NCBI GenBank assembly: GCA_963719275.1 | Contig: CAVRBT010000008.1 | Location: forward strand, 124,001 to 188,000 | Length of the DNA: 64,000 nucleotides | Origin: AC-32 sp963719275 | GTDB taxonomy: Bacteria; Actinomycetota; Thermoleophilia; Gaiellales; Gaiellaceae | Reading direction: 5' to 3' | Shown here: piece by piece, positions 38,046-48,542 of the stretch | Layout of the letters: each line of letters opens with the position of its first letter | How positions within the stretch are numbered: the stretch's first letter is position 1 | Translations under genes and position numbers: made by a program | Notes under the pieces: model-generated | Seen by the model: the letters and a program-made list of their open reading frames with translations, nothing else | Databases searched by the model: none | Told to the model about the DNA's origin: nothing

Positions 38046-38632
38046 ATGAACCACTACGGAATCCGCGCAACCGGTCCGCGGATCGCCCGATGCCGCGTGA
38101 TTGCGGCGTCGACGACGATCGTCGGGACATGTCTACTGGATCACCTCGGCGTGGGGCGCGTCCACGAGGGCATTCGCGAGTACTTCCGCACGAGCTACTT
38201 CGGCGGTAGGTGGAAGCCAGAATACGACGAGCTGATGACCATCACCGCGGGCTGGACGAAGGACCCCGAATACGCGACCGTCGCGTGGAACGCCGCCCTC
38301 ACTTCGGACATGATCTTCACGCAGCCGGTTCTCTACGAGTTCCCGCTGATCAGCTCCGACACGCTCCTGATCATCGGGCGCGGGATAGGACAGCGTTCGG
38401 CCGAACGTGGGCACCGAAGCGCGCCGAGCCGTTGGGCGACTATCCTCTGCTCGGTCGCAAGGCGGCCGCTGAGATCCCGGAAACCCAGCTCGTCAAGATC
38501 GCGGATGCCGGCCACCTCCCCCAGGTCGAGGCGTTCGACCAATACATCGAGGCCCTGGTTGCGTTTCTCCTCGAAAGCGGCCAGCCGGCGACACCGAGAT
38601 CGCTGCAGTCCCTGCGGACGTCAGCCGACTGA
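38046..38632 (+). pseudogene. Frameshifted C-terminal half of an alpha/beta hydrolase
   Basis: ATG 38046 with GGAGG upstream opens a frame whose first 30 codons are unrelated. It then reads EYFRTSYFGGRWKPEYDEL, ITAGWTKDPEYATVAWNAALT and DTLLIIGR. Near 38385 the frame must shift to continue DRTAFGRTWAPKRAEPLGDYP and the His region IADAGHLPQVEAFDQYIEAL. Together these give the lid and catalytic Asp/His part of an alpha/beta hydrolase; the nucleophile half is lost. It differs in family from the fragment at 36336. Confidence 0.7.
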
Positions 38633-38654
38633 GGGACCACGGAACGGAGGTCCG

Positions 38655-38930
38655 ATGCAGGATGAGCCCAACAACGTCGATGAGTTCAACCCGCGCGAGC
38701 TCGGGATGATGATCGGCCGCGCCTGGGCCGAGAGCCAGGAGGCCGACCCTCTCACGGCCCTGCAGCTCGCCGCAAAGGGAACGATCCCCGATGACGTGGG
38801 CACGCGCGAAACGGTCCTCGACGCGCTGGTCGAGTACATCGAGAACCCGAAGGCCTTCTGGGAGGGCTTCCTACACGGCGTCCGTGCACACCTCGTCGAG
38901 CAAGGCCTGTACCGAGGTGGCGCTGAATGA
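38655..38930 (+). CDS. Small acidic protein, unknown
   Basis: 91 aa, intact, with GGAGG 5 nt before ATG 38655. It begins MQDEPNNVDEFNPRELGMMIGRAWAESQEADPL and ends VEYIENPKAFWEGFLHGVRAHL. All-helical and acidic, no membrane segment, no family recognised. Confidence 0.65.
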   Translation: MQDEPNNVDEFNPRELGMMIGRAWAESQEADPLTALQLAAKGTIPDDVGTRETVLDALVEYIENPKAFWEGFLHGVRAHLVEQGLYRGGAE

Positions 38931-38939
38931 ACGGCCAGC

Positions 38940-38968
38940 TTGACCGGCCCGGTCTGGAGGCGTAGCGT
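38940..38968 (+). promoter_or_regulatory. Candidate promoter of the coiled-coil gene at 38998
   Basis: TTGACC at 38940-38945, 17-bp spacer, TAGCGT at 38963-38968, 29 bp before ATG 38998, which has AAAGGAGGGG upstream. Confidence 0.6.
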
Positions 38969-38997
38969 CACGGCACGTACCGAAAGGAGGGGTAGGG

Positions 38998-39426
38998 ATG
39001 TCGGTGGCGGACAACTTCGCGAAGCTCAAGGAGCAGGTCGAAAAGGCGGATCGCACCGTCAAGGCTGCGGCCGAGCAGAATCAGGCAGAGATCCAGGCGA
39101 AGGTGGACGAGGCGAGGCGGGACGCCGATGAACGTGCGGCCGAGCTGCGGGCCAAGACTGACCAGGCCGCCAGGGAGGGAGAGAGCAATTGGCGGGAGAT
39201 GCAGGCCGACTTGAACCGCCACATCGAGCGTGTTCGGCAGCGCATGGATGCCAAGAAGGCGACAGTCGACGCCGACGTGGCCGACCATGACGCAGACTGG
39301 GCTGAGGCCGACGCGGAGGACGCGATCGCCTTTGCGTTGTCAGCGATCGTCGAAGCCGAGTACGCGACCCTCGACGCGATGCTGGCACGTGAGAACGCCG
39401 CGAAGCTTGCGGCGAGCTCCTCCTAG
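38998..39426 (+). CDS. Small coiled-coil protein, unknown
   Basis: 142 aa, charged and helical (FAKLKEQVEKADRTVKAAAEQNQAEIQAKVDEARRDADERAAELR), with a less charged end (AIAFALSAIVEAEYATLDAML). Similar proteins occur in actinobacteria as hypotheticals; one could expect a stress or nucleoid-associated role, but this is a guess. Strong promoter and ribosome site. Confidence 0.75.
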   Translation: MSVADNFAKLKEQVEKADRTVKAAAEQNQAEIQAKVDEARRDADERAAELRAKTDQAAREGESNWREMQADLNRHIERVRQRMDAKKATVDADVADHDADWAEADAEDAIAFALSAIVEAEYATLDAMLARENAAKLAASSS

Positions 39427-39649
39427 GCACACTCGACAGCGATAGCGGCCTGCCTGATCGCGCTCCTGGCGTTCACCGGCTGCGGCGGCGGCGAGACACG
39501 GCAATCTGCGGCTGGATCGCACCCCGTCTTGACGTGGTTGAGGTTGCGCGCCAGGCCGGCGATACGGTCGAGGTCATCTCCCGTACGCGGGCGACTTCGA
39601 CCGTGCGAGGTGCCATGTCGAAGTGTCGGACTTCGCGTGGTTGAGCCAA
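39427..39649. other. Junction DNA before the island, possible lipoprotein remnant
   Basis: The plus strand reads IAACLIALLAFTGCGGGE, a lipobox-like stretch, without start codon or continuation. I see nothing else conserved up to the first tRNA-Thr repeat at 39650. Confidence 0.3.
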
Positions 39650-39690
39650 GCCGACGCCCGGACTCGAACCGGGGACCCCTTCATTACGAG
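39650..39690. repeat. att repeat 1: 41-bp copy of the tRNA-Thr 3' end
   Basis: Identical to 63811-63851 inside the tRNA-Thr gene. It starts GCCGACGCCCGGACTCG and ends TTCATTACGAG, that is the T arm, variable loop and 3' anticodon arm on the opposite strand. This copy is the outermost border of the island on the chromosome side. About 120 bp after it resemble the sequence after copy 2. Confidence 0.9.
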
Positions 39691-39796
39691 CGTTGATCAG
39701 GAGTCGCGGGAGGACGCGCTTGGTCGCACGAAGGCGCATCGCTCCAAGGATTCGCCAGGGCCAAAGTGGCGTCCGAAGACCTGGAACGACAAGGAC

Positions 39797-39817
39797 GTAG
39801 ACCCCGCGTAGACCCCG
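39797..39817. other. Paired GTAGACCCCG repeats, candidate integrase arm sites
   Basis: GTAGACCCCGCGTAGACCCC: two copies 10-11 bp apart, one helical turn. The same pair stands after att copy 2 (42573-42591), and a related one (GTAGACCCCGGGTAGACCCC) precedes copy 3 at 54418-54437. Position near att and helical spacing suggest arm-type integrase binding. Confidence 0.45.
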
Positions 39818-40205
39818 TACGTCTGGTGCGAATGGGCTTTCGGGTCCAATCCGGCCGGTCGAACCGGCGACCTCCTGGGTGCGATTTAGTCAGGACCCTT
39901 CGCGATGCTCTGCCCACGGTGGCGATTGGCCCTACCGTCGGCGAACCGCACCAAATGGCTTCGCCGTTCTTCGCCAACGCCGTTCGGTGCTACTTGACAA
40001 AAACTTGACCCAGTGGCTCCCGTCCTCGCGCGCGCGAGAACAAAGTCGTCGAGCGGCACGAATCGGCAGGCGAAGATCCTCGAGCGATCGCAGCTAACCA
40101 TCACTCTCGATGGATGCGCGCGTAAAGCCCGTGCGCGCTGCGCAACTCAAGGTCGCGCGGGCGTCGATAGCCCGTCCAGGGCCTAAGCTGGCGGGTGATA
40201 CCGAG
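39818..40205. other. Island DNA without recognisable gene
   Basis: About 390 bp of module A. A TTGACA occurs near 39993, but no convincing frame or fold follows. Confidence 0.4.
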
Positions 40206-40637
40206 TCAGCCGGGCGGCAGAGTGCGTCGGTGCGCTCGACGACGGCCTTCGCGAAAGCCCGAAACCGCCGCGATTGCCACAGCCACCGCGACGCCCGCAG
40301 CGACGACAGCCAAAGCGGCGGTCAGTGACGCAGAAGCGGCCGCGACGATCATGACGAGTATGCCGAGAACCCCGCCAATCAGAGCAAACAACGCCCAGGG
40401 CATGCTGGAGTCGAACGCTACCCGGGGGGTCGGAGTCACGGCTCTCCGTGCCCGTGCTCGCTCGAAACCGGCCAAGAGTGAGCTCAAGATCAAAAGGGCG
40501 AGGAGGATCCATGTGAGCCCCAGGGGTATCGCACCGACCGCGCGCGCAACGATCACGCAGATCGCGAACACCGCGCTGCACGCAAGGACGTAAGTCGAGG
40601 TTTCAACGGATCGCTTCACAAGCCGCTCCTCGTTCAT
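40206..40637 (-). CDS. Membrane protein, unknown
   Basis: 143 aa with four predicted helices (STYVLACSAVFAICVIVARAVG, ITWILLALLILSSLLAG-like, ALFALIGGVLGILVMIVAAASA and ALAVVAAGVAVAVAIAA) and a basic tail. No family recognised. It is the only intact-looking cargo of module A and lies just left of the IS3-like element. Confidence 0.55.
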   Translation of the reverse strand: MNEERLVKRSVETSTYVLACSAVFAICVIVARAVGAIPLGLTWILLALLILSSLLAGFERARARRAVTPTPRVAFDSSMPWALFALIGGVLGILVMIVAAASASLTAALAVVAAGVAVAVAIAAVSGFREGRRRAHRRTLPPG

Positions 40638-40664
40638 CGGTCATGAGGACAGGCACCTTGAGAC

Positions 40665-42008
40665 TGACCGTCCCCCTGTATTTGGTCCATTTCTTCTGTG
40701 GGACCGCCCAGCTCCGACAGCCCGCCGGGTGCTCGCTCGGCAGGAGCGTGGGTGCTGGGTGACTGGTCCAGGCGATAGGTCGGCAGTTTGTCTCATCCGC
40801 TCCCCACTTTCCAACGCTCAGCAAACTTTCGTGGTGTGAGCATGCGGAGGCCGCGGTGGGGGCGGCGCTCGTTGTACTCCTCGAGCCAGGCCGTCAGGAC
40901 GACCCGGGCCTCGAGCACCGACACGAACTCCTCGCCGCGCAGCACCTCGTCGCGCATGGTGCCGTTGAAGCGCTCGACGTAGGGGTTCTGCTGCGGGCTG
41001 CCGCGCTCGATGAAGGCCGGCTGGACGCCTTGCTCGGCGAGCCACTCGATCAGCGAGGCGGCCGACGAACTCGCGGCCGTTGTCCGAGCGCAGGATCCGG
41101 GGCTTGCCGTGGCGGGCAAAGAGCGAGTCGAGCTCGGCGATCACGTCGCGGGCGCCGATCGAGCGGGCGACGCGGCAGCCGAGCGCGAGCCGGGTGTACT
41201 CGTCGACGACGTTGAGGACGCGGATGAAGGCGGCCGTCGGCGGGTGTAGGTGGCTGAGGAAGTCGTAGGACCAGATCTGATTTCGGCGCTCCGGCGGCCA
41301 GGTTGCCAGGAGGCGTTCAGGGTGTTGCCCTGGGCTCTGCTTGCCCGAGGCCTTGCTCGCCGGGGCGGGACGCGGTGGCCCTCTGGGCGCCAGAGCCTCT
41401 CGATCCGCTTGCGGTTGACCTCGAAGCCCTCGCCTCGCAAGAGCGCCCAGATCCGCCGGTAGCCGTAGCGGGGATGGCGGCTGGGCGAGCTCGTTCATGC
41501 GCTTGACCAGGCGCTGCTCGGCCTCGGGTGAGACCGGCGAGGTAGCGCTGGGTCGAGCGGTGCTGGCCGACAGCTGGCAGGCCCGCCTCTCCGGAGACCT
41601 CGAGCGCCGGACGGAGGTAGCCCGACCGCATCGCGCCGGCGGGCCGGGCTCACCATTTTCCCGCTGTTCAGGTCCTTGAGCACCGAGATGTCGAGGGCCT
41701 GCTCGGCGACGATCCGCTTCAGGCGCGCGTTCTCGGCCTCGAGGGCCTTGAGCCGCTGGGCCTCGTCCTCCTTCATCGCGCCGTATTTGAGCCGCCAGCG
41801 GAAGAAGGTCTGGTCTGAGATCCCGAGCCGCTTGCAGGCCTGGGCGATCGTCAGGCCCTCGGCCTGCATCTTTTCGTGTCTGTCTGAGCTTGGTGACTAT
41901 CTGCTCAGGGCTGTAGCGCTTGGCTTTCGCCATGGTTCTCCTCCATTCGGACTCTCACTTCGTTGAACTACGACAGACGAAGTGGACCGAATAGAGGGGG
42001 GCCGGACA
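40665..42008 (-). mobile_element. Degenerate IS3-family insertion sequence
   Basis: Imperfect terminal inverted repeats of about 37 bp: left end TGACCGTCCCCCTGTATTTG from 40665, right end ending at 42008 with the related TGTCCGGCCCCCCTCTATTC on the other strand; both share GGTCCA-TTC-TCTGT. About 1.34 kb, as usual for IS3. The ends follow the TG...CA rule. No target-site duplication is seen, and the right end cuts into an integrase gene whose 5' part is absent on the left, so a deletion accompanied or followed the insertion. Confidence 0.8.
40818..41933 (-). pseudogene. IS3-family transposase orfA/orfB, frameshifted
   Basis: orfA begins MAKAKRYSPEQIVTKLRQ, but one extra base near 41880 shifts the frame before EGLTIAQACKRLGISDQTFFRWR (HTH) and the leucine-zipper part. 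orfB has the DDE core split over frames: IWSYDFLSHL (first D), DEYTRLALGCRVARS (second region), SDNGREF (second D), then in another frame SPQQNPYVERFNGTMRDEVL (Glu region). At least two frameshifts, so it cannot make transposase. Confidence 0.85.
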
Positions 42009-42466
42009 AGCTCTATCTGGCCCGGGGGCGCCCGAGAGCGGAGGAGCTCGTGTTCCCGAACAGCCAGGGCGGTCATCTCCGTCGCCACAACTGGCGCCGC
42101 CGCGTCTGGATGCAGGCTCTTGAGCGCGCCGACATCCCTACTTCCGCAGCTACGACCTGCGCCACACCTGCGCGACCCTGCTGCTCTACGAGGGCCGGAC
42201 GCTGAACGAGGTCGCCGAGCACCTGGGCCACGCCGACCCCGGCTTCACCGCCCGCACCTACGCGCACGTCATGCGCGACGCCCCACGCCGGCGGCGCATC
42301 ACGATCAGTGAAGCGATCCGTAGAGGCCGTGTCGCGGCCAGTCGTAGACCCCGGGTGAGACCCCTCAGACGCGAAGGGGGCGAATCCTGCCGCCCGCTCG
42401 AAGAAGAAGTCCTACAAATCGAAAAGCCGACGCCCGGACTCGAACCGGGGACCCCTTCATTACGAG
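42009..42466 (+). pseudogene. 3' fragment of a tyrosine integrase (module A)
   Basis: Starts at the IS end inside KLYLARGRPRAEELVFPNSQGGHLRR and, after a one-base deletion near 42140, continues YDLRHTCATLLLYEGRTLNEVAEHLGHADPGFTARTYAHVM. It is nearly the same as residues about 255-370 of the intact integrase at 53304. Catalytic HxxR, His and Tyr are encoded, but the N-terminal DNA-binding half is gone. The frame runs on into att copy 2. Confidence 0.9.
42426..42466. repeat. att repeat 2: 41-bp copy of the tRNA-Thr 3' end
   Basis: Exact copy of 63811-63851. It separates module A from module B. The next 130 bp (GTTGATCAGGAGTCGC..., a GAAGACCTGG block, paired GTAGACCCC) are also shared imperfectly with copy 1, so these two att sites come from the same element family. 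Confidence 0.9.
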
Positions 42467-42572
42467 CGTTGATCAGGAGTCGCTGCTGGACGCGCGTGGT
42501 CGTGCGAAACCGCATCGCTCTGATGATCCACCGCGGCCGCGGTGGCGGCCGAAGACCTGGAGCGACAGGGAC

Positions 42573-42591
42573 GTAGACCCCGCGTAGACCC
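42573..42591. other. Paired GTAGACCCC repeats after att 2
   Basis: GTAGACCCCGCGTAGACCC, same spacing as at 39797. Candidate arm-type sites of the first integrase family. Confidence 0.45.
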
Positions 42592-42778
42592 TGCCCTGAT
42601 GCAGGGGCATGCGGCCGGAGAGGCAGCGCTGGCTCGAGAGATGGGGCAGCTGCAAGCGCTGGCGGCCTTCGTGCGCGAGACGGGCAGACAACTGCCGGTC
42701 CACTCGCACAGTCGTACGTCGGTCGAACAGATCCCTTATCTTCGACAACGAGAGTGCGCCCTGCGGCGGAGGCATAGC

Positions 42779-43945
42779 TTGCACGTCGGTTCTGCTCGCC
42801 ACCGGCAGCGGAACCCCTTCCGTCGGGCGTTGGCGCTCGCCGCCGCGCTGAGCGCCCTGCTGCTCGCGCACGCCTCGCCCGCCCTGGCGACGACGCATGT
42901 CAGCTCGAACATCACTAGCAACACGACCTGGACGACCTCGGGCAGCCCCTACGTGATCGATCCCTCCGGCGGGATCTTGGTCACGAGCGGCGCTCAGCTG
43001 ACGATCAACGCGGGCGTCGTGGTCAAGTTCGCCGGCGGCCACTCGGCCAGGCTGAACATGAACGGCGGCAAGCTGTACGCGGTCGGAACCGCCGGCAGCC
43101 CGATCACCTTCACCTCGATCAAGGACGACTCGGTCGCCGGTGACACGGGCGGCGACGGCGCCACCACGGGCACTGCCGGCGACTTCACCGGTCTTTCGTT
43201 CGCGAACAGCGGCGCCAACTCCGGCCTCACCTCGACCCTGGCCTACGTCAACGTCACCTACGGCGGCTACGGCTTCTCGAACTCCGACACGACGATCTCG
43301 ATCAGCGGCTCCTCGACGCCGGTTCCCGTCGTCAACATCTCGCACGCGACGATCACCAACAACCTTTGGTCGGCAATCGTCACCGGCGGTGCGCTGACGC
43401 TTTCCGACTCGACCGTCGAGCACAACGGCGGCTACGGGGTCAACGTCAGCAACAACAACGGCAGCGCCGCAATCACCGACACCAGCCTCAGCTACGACGG
43501 CACCGGCTTCAAGGTGACCAGGAGCTCGTCGAACAGCTCGCCGGCAAGCTACGTCCTGAACAGTCAGATCGCCGACAACACCAAGGGCGGCATGATCTTC
43601 ACGGGCGTCGCGAGCAGCATCCCCGCCGCCCAGTGGCCCTACGCCCACTTCAACAACATCCTCGACAACGGAGCACCGAGCGGCAGCGGCATCGACCTGA
43701 GCGGGATGACGATCATCTCGGACGTCGCCCGCGGCAACTTCATCAACAACTTCTGGGGTTCGACCGTCTTCTGGAACCTCAACCCGCTTCCCTGGTGCGC
43801 ACCCTGGCCCGGGCATATCGCCTACCCCGGCGACGCCAACAACGACCCTCACGGGCCGATCGACTGGAAGGGCTTCCTCTCCCCCGCCGATCGGCACTCC
43901 ACCGTCCAGGATGACCTGCATCTACGACCGCACCTGGATCCATGA
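42779..43945 (+). CDS. Secreted parallel beta-helix protein, N-terminal part of the Rhs locus
   Basis: Signal peptide FRRALALAAALSALLLAHASPALA, then about 300 residues of right-handed beta-helix repeats: GGILVTSGAQLTINAGVVVKFAGG, GKLYAVGTAGSPITFTS, LTLSDSTVEHNGGYGVNVSNNN, VLNSQIADNTKGGMIF. After NFWGSTVFWNLNPLPWC and DPHGPIDWKGFLSPA the frame is lost, and the Rhs part continues at 43911 in another frame. It is probably one former protein: beta-helix plus YD repeats. TTG 42779 is the likeliest start; the frame is open further upstream into the att region. Confidence 0.6.
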   Translation: MHVGSARHRQRNPFRRALALAAALSALLLAHASPALATTHVSSNITSNTTWTTSGSPYVIDPSGGILVTSGAQLTINAGVVVKFAGGHSARLNMNGGKLYAVGTAGSPITFTSIKDDSVAGDTGGDGATTGTAGDFTGLSFANSGANSGLTSTLAYVNVTYGGYGFSNSDTTISISGSSTPVPVVNISHATITNNLWSAIVTGGALTLSDSTVEHNGGYGVNVSNNNGSAAITDTSLSYDGTGFKVTRSSSNSSPASYVLNSQIADNTKGGMIFTGVASSIPAAQWPYAHFNNILDNGAPSGSGIDLSGMTIISDVARGNFINNFWGSTVFWNLNPLPWCAPWPGHIAYPGDANNDPHGPIDWKGFLSPADRHSTVQDDLHLRPHLDP

Positions 43946-46900
43946 GTACGAGTTCCAACTCTGGCCGTACCCGTTCAACGGCACTCCCGCGATCCCGGTC
44001 GGCGAGACGCTCGGCTTCGGTCCCAATCCGTACGCGAAGACCGGCGCCGGCTGGCTGGACGATCCGGTCAACACTGCGACCGGCAACTTCGCGCACGAGG
44101 AAACGGATCTCTCCTTCCCGAAGACGGTCGGGCCACAGCTGAAGTTCGTCCGCACCTACAACTCATTCGGAAGCAACGACGCACCCGCCGCGGTCGGATC
44201 GGTGCCGTTCGCCGACGGCTGGTCGTCGAGCTGGAGCGATCGGCTCGAGTTCTTGCCGAACGGCGATATCCAGTTCCACGCGGGCAACGGCTCAACCTTC
44301 TACTTCCAGAAGTCGGGTAGCTCCTACGTTGCAGCCGCGGGCGTCACGGCGGCGCTGAGCACGATCTCGGGCGGCTACGAGATCACCCGCGCCGACCAGA
44401 CCAAGCTCGACTTCGACTCGAACGGCTACCTGACGGCGATCAAGGACAGAAACAACCAGGCACTGAGCTTCAGCTACGACTCGAACAGCCGCCTCGCAAC
44501 CGCCACCGACGCCGTTGGCCGTAGTTTCAGCTTCACCTACAACTCGAGCGGCCAGCTGACGACACTGGCGGGTTCCGACGGCCGCAGCGTCTCTTACGGG
44601 TACGACACGGCCGGGCGTTTGTCCACGGCCACTGATGTCCGTGGGAAGACCTGGACGTTCAACTACGGGTCATCGAGCGACCTGCTCCAGAGCGAGACTG
44701 ACCCGCGCGGCAACCAGGTCTTCAAGGTGCTCTACGACTCGAACAGCCGCGTCAGCGACCAATACGACGCCTTCAACAACCACACCGCCTTCGCCTACAA
44801 CACCTCAACCCAGACGGCGACGGTCACTGACCCGACCGGCGCGGTGACGAAGGACATCTATTCGAGCGGTCTGCTGGCGCAGCGGATCGATCCGCTCAAC
44901 CACTCGACCACCTATGCCTACGACTCGGCCGTCAACCTGACCTCGATCACCGACGCCGCCGGCAAGACGACGACGATGGGCTACGACGGCAACGGCAACA
45001 TGACCTCTCGCACCGCGCCGACGCCGCTTTCCTACTCCGAGAGCTGGACGTACAACTCGAAGAACGATCCGCTTACGTACGTCGACCGACGTAGCAAGAC
45101 GACGAGCTACGGCTACGACTCGAACAGCAACCTGACGACGATCACTAGGCCCGGCTCGAATGTCACTACCTTCGGCTACGACTCCGGCGGCAAGGGAGAA
45201 CTCGTCTCGATCACCGACCCCAACGGCAAGCAGACCACGTACGGCTACGACTCGCTCGGCGAGCGACGTCGGCGACCAAGCCGGACGGGAACGAGCGGAC
45301 CTTCACCTACAACTCCGACGGCACTCTCGCCACCTCTGTCTCGGCCAACGGCAACGTCTCCGGTGCCACCCCGGCCGATTTCACGACCAACTACACCTGG
45401 GACGAGGCGGGCCATCTGACCTCGGTGATCGATCCGCTCGGCAACGAGTGGGACTACACCTACGACGACAACGGCAACCGGATCACGGCCAAGAACCCGC
45501 GGCTAAAGACGACCCACTTCGCCTACAACGACGCCAACGAGCTGACTACGGAGACCTTCCCGGATAGCTCGACGATCAACTCAACCTATACCTCGCGCGG
45601 CGAGCTGGCCTCGCTCACCGATCAGCTCGGCAACAAGACGACCTTCAGCTACGACGCCGCCGGCCGCCTGCACACGAAGGTGACTCCGCGGGCAACGTCT
45701 CGGGCGGAACGCCTGCGAACTACACCTGGACGTATGACTACGACGTCAACAACAACCTGACCTCGGTCACCGACCCGCTCGGGCACGCCACCTCGTACGA
45801 CTACGACATCCTCAACCGCCGCACCAAGCTCACCGACGATCTCGGTCATCACAGCGACTTCGCCTACGACGCCGACGGCAATCTGACCTCGGTTACCGAC
45901 CCGCTGTCGCACACGACCGCATACACCTACAACGACCTCAACCGCCGCACCAAGACGACTGATGCCTACAGCAAGGACACCGTCTACGCCTACGACGCCG
46001 ACGGCAACCTGACCTCAGTCGCCGACCCGCTCGGCGACAAGACGACCTTTACGTACGACGATGCCAGCCAGCTGATTGCGAAGGTCGACCCGCGCGGCAA
46101 CGTCACCGGCTGCGGCTGCTCGGCGTCGTACAAGACGCAGTACTCCTCGACCCGAACGGCAACGTGACCGTCGTCACCGATCCGCTCGGTCACACGACCG
46201 TCTCGGCCTACGACCACGCCGACGAGCTCAGCTCTGCCACCGATCAACTGAGCCAGGTCACTGCGTACGGCTACGACGAGGTCGGACGGCTGACCGACGT
46301 GACGGCGCCGGATCTCTCGACCACGAGCTACGGCTACGACCTCGACACCGGCGATCTGACCTCACGCACTGACGCCAACTCTCACGCGACCAACTACACC
46401 TATGACGCCGCCCACGAGCTGACTTCAGTGACGAACCCACTCGGGAAGACCTGGACGTATGGCTACGACGCCGACGGCGATCTCACCAGCCGCGTCGACG
46501 CGATCGCGAACGCGGCCTCGAACGCCTCGCTCGGGACGACAACCTACGCATTCGACCGCGCCGGACGCCAAACGGGGATCGACTACTCCGACTCGACCCC
46601 TGATGTGACCTTCGGCTACGACAACGCCAACCGGCTCGCGGCATGGTCGACGGCGCCGGTACGAAGAGCTACGGCTACGACAACGCCAACAGGCTCACCT
46701 CGGTCACCCGCGGCAGCTCGAGCTACGCCTACTCCTACGACAACGACAACCGCCTCACGCAGACCACCTACCCCGACTCGACCGTCGTTGGGACGGGATA
46801 CGACGATGCCGGCCGACTCTCGACGCTGACCAGCGGAACCCAGAGCGCTGGCTACAGCTACGACCCGGCCGGAAACCTCACCGGACGCACGCTGCCTGAC

Positions 46901-48000
46901 GGCTCAACCGAGGCCCGCACTTACGACCACGATGGCCTCCTGAGCGAGATCTCGGCGACCAGCGGCACAACGACCTTGCTCGACGAGCAGGTGACGCGCA
47001 ACGCCGCCGGCCAGCCGACCGAGATCACCCGTCCGGGAGGAGTCGAGACCTACTCCTACGACAACATGGGGCACCTGATCAAGGTCTGCTACCAGAGTTC
47101 GTGTCCGAACTCGAGCGACCCGCAGATCGACTGGACGTACGACTCGGTCGGCAACCGACTGACGGAGACCCGCCCCTCCTCGAGCACGCTCGGCTACACC
47201 TTCAACGCTGGCGACCAGCTCACCTCGACGAGCGACGGCACAACCTCGACGAGCTACAGCTACGACGACAACGGCCGCGAGACCGGCAAGGGCAGCTCCA
47301 GCTTCGGCTACGACATGGCCGGCGATCTGACCTCGGCGACGATCGGCTCGACGACGACCAGCTCAGCTACGACGGCAAGGGCAACCGCCTTTCCGCGAGC
47401 GACGGAACGAACACCACGAAATACTCCTGGGACGAGAACGCGCTCTCCGGCGTGCCCCAGCGCGCTAAGATGAACGGCTCCTCGAGTCTGATCCGCCGCT
47501 ACCTGTACGACTCGACGGGTCCGCTCGAGCTGCAGACGCCGAGCACGGCTTACACCTACCTGCAGGACAACCACGGCTCGGTCGCTGCGGTCTCAAACGG
47601 CGGCACTATTGCGGCCGGCTACAGCTAGGAGCCGTTCGGCGCCCGCACCACCTCCGGCGGCAGCCCGCCGGCGAACCCGCTCGGCTTCCGGGCCAGTACC
47701 AGGATGCTGCCACTGGCCTCTTCGACCTGCGCGCGCGCCAGTACGACTCCGGCGATGGACGTTTCCTCGCCCCGGATCCCCTCGCGCCCGCACTGACCGA
47801 CCCTACGTCTCGGCCTACGTGTTCGCCAACGACGCGCCGACGATGTTCCAGGATCCAACCGGTATGTCGATCTGCCTCTCGGTCTGCAAGACTGCGGAGC
47901 GCCTCGGCAGCGCTCTGTACGACGGCACCAAGGTCATCGTCAGCGGCACCGTCGACTTCGCCCAATCGATCGCCGAGTCGAACGTCAACTGCGTCTCGAA
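43911..48000 (+). pseudogene. Rhs/YD-repeat polymorphic toxin core, multiply frameshifted
   Basis: Begins GAGWLDDPVNTATGNFAHEETDLSFP (DUF6531-like N-cap of Rhs proteins). Dozens of YD repeats follow (GYDTAGRLSTATD, YTYDDNGNRITAKNP, TYDYDVNNNLTSVTDPLG) and then the hyperconserved C-cap LFDLRARQYDSGDGRFLAPDPL. Reading it needs frame changes near 45262, 45690, 46140, 46640, 47355, 47690 and 47805, plus a TAG at 47626-47628. Rhs shells encapsulate a C-terminal toxin for contact-dependent competition. As it stands this gene cannot make the full protein. Confidence 0.88.
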
Positions 48001-48542
48001 TGTGTTCTCCGGCGAGATGCGTGACGCGACGCGACACTGCCTGAAGGCGGCCGCCTTCGATGCGGTGCTGGTGCTTCCCGGTGGCCTCGGTCTCGCGGCC
48101 GAAGAAGGGATCGGCGGCGGTTTGTTGGAGCGCCTTCTGTATGAAGAACGAGGCTCGCTCTTTGGTGACGTTGCCGCAGAAGAGGGAGGGGCCGTGTTCA
48201 GGGCCGCCGGGGCTGCCGGTGAGGCTGGCCCCGGCATCTCGCTTGAGCAGGCCGCCGCGGCAGCCTCGCGGAACGGCATCGACATGCGTATGTTCGAGCT
48301 TCAATACGAGCAGGGCGGTGGCGCCTACGGCTACATCAGCCAGACCGGATCAGGCGCGCTCGTCCGCGGCTCGTCCGGCCGGATCGTCCTCACTCTCAAG
48401 GACCCAGGCCTCGCCACCGAATCCGATGCCGCTCAGACGATCGCGCACGAACTGAACCACGTCCGCGGCGTGTTCAGGACCGGCCAGGCGACGGATGAGC
48501 CGACGGCAGAGGCCGCCGCGCAGGCTCTCCGAGGTTCTTCCG
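48001..48542 (+). other. Rhs C-terminal toxin domain 1, zincin-like
   Basis: Behind the Rhs C-cap, the frame runs through a hydrophobic linker (FDAVLVLPGGLGLAAEEG) to VAAEEGGAVFRAAGAAG and ISLEQAAAAASRNGIDMRMFEL. It then has TIAHELNHVRG, an HExxH metalloprotease motif, followed by DEPTAEAAAQALRG with a possible third ligand. The domain starts just after GCCGCAGAAGAG at 48173-48184, the same junction seen before the next two cassettes. It is probably a peptidase effector. The frame continues to 48607, overlapping the next small gene. Confidence 0.6.

Noticed and set aside
36336..38632. The two hydrolase fragments as one gene split by an insertion
   Set aside because: The N-terminal fragment is epoxide-hydrolase-like while the C-terminal fragment belongs to a different alpha/beta hydrolase subgroup, and no insertion ends are seen between them.
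39623..39811. A small protein across att copy 1 (ADARTRTGDPFIT...)
   Set aside because: The readable part is only the translation of the tRNA repeat, which is open in this frame in every copy.
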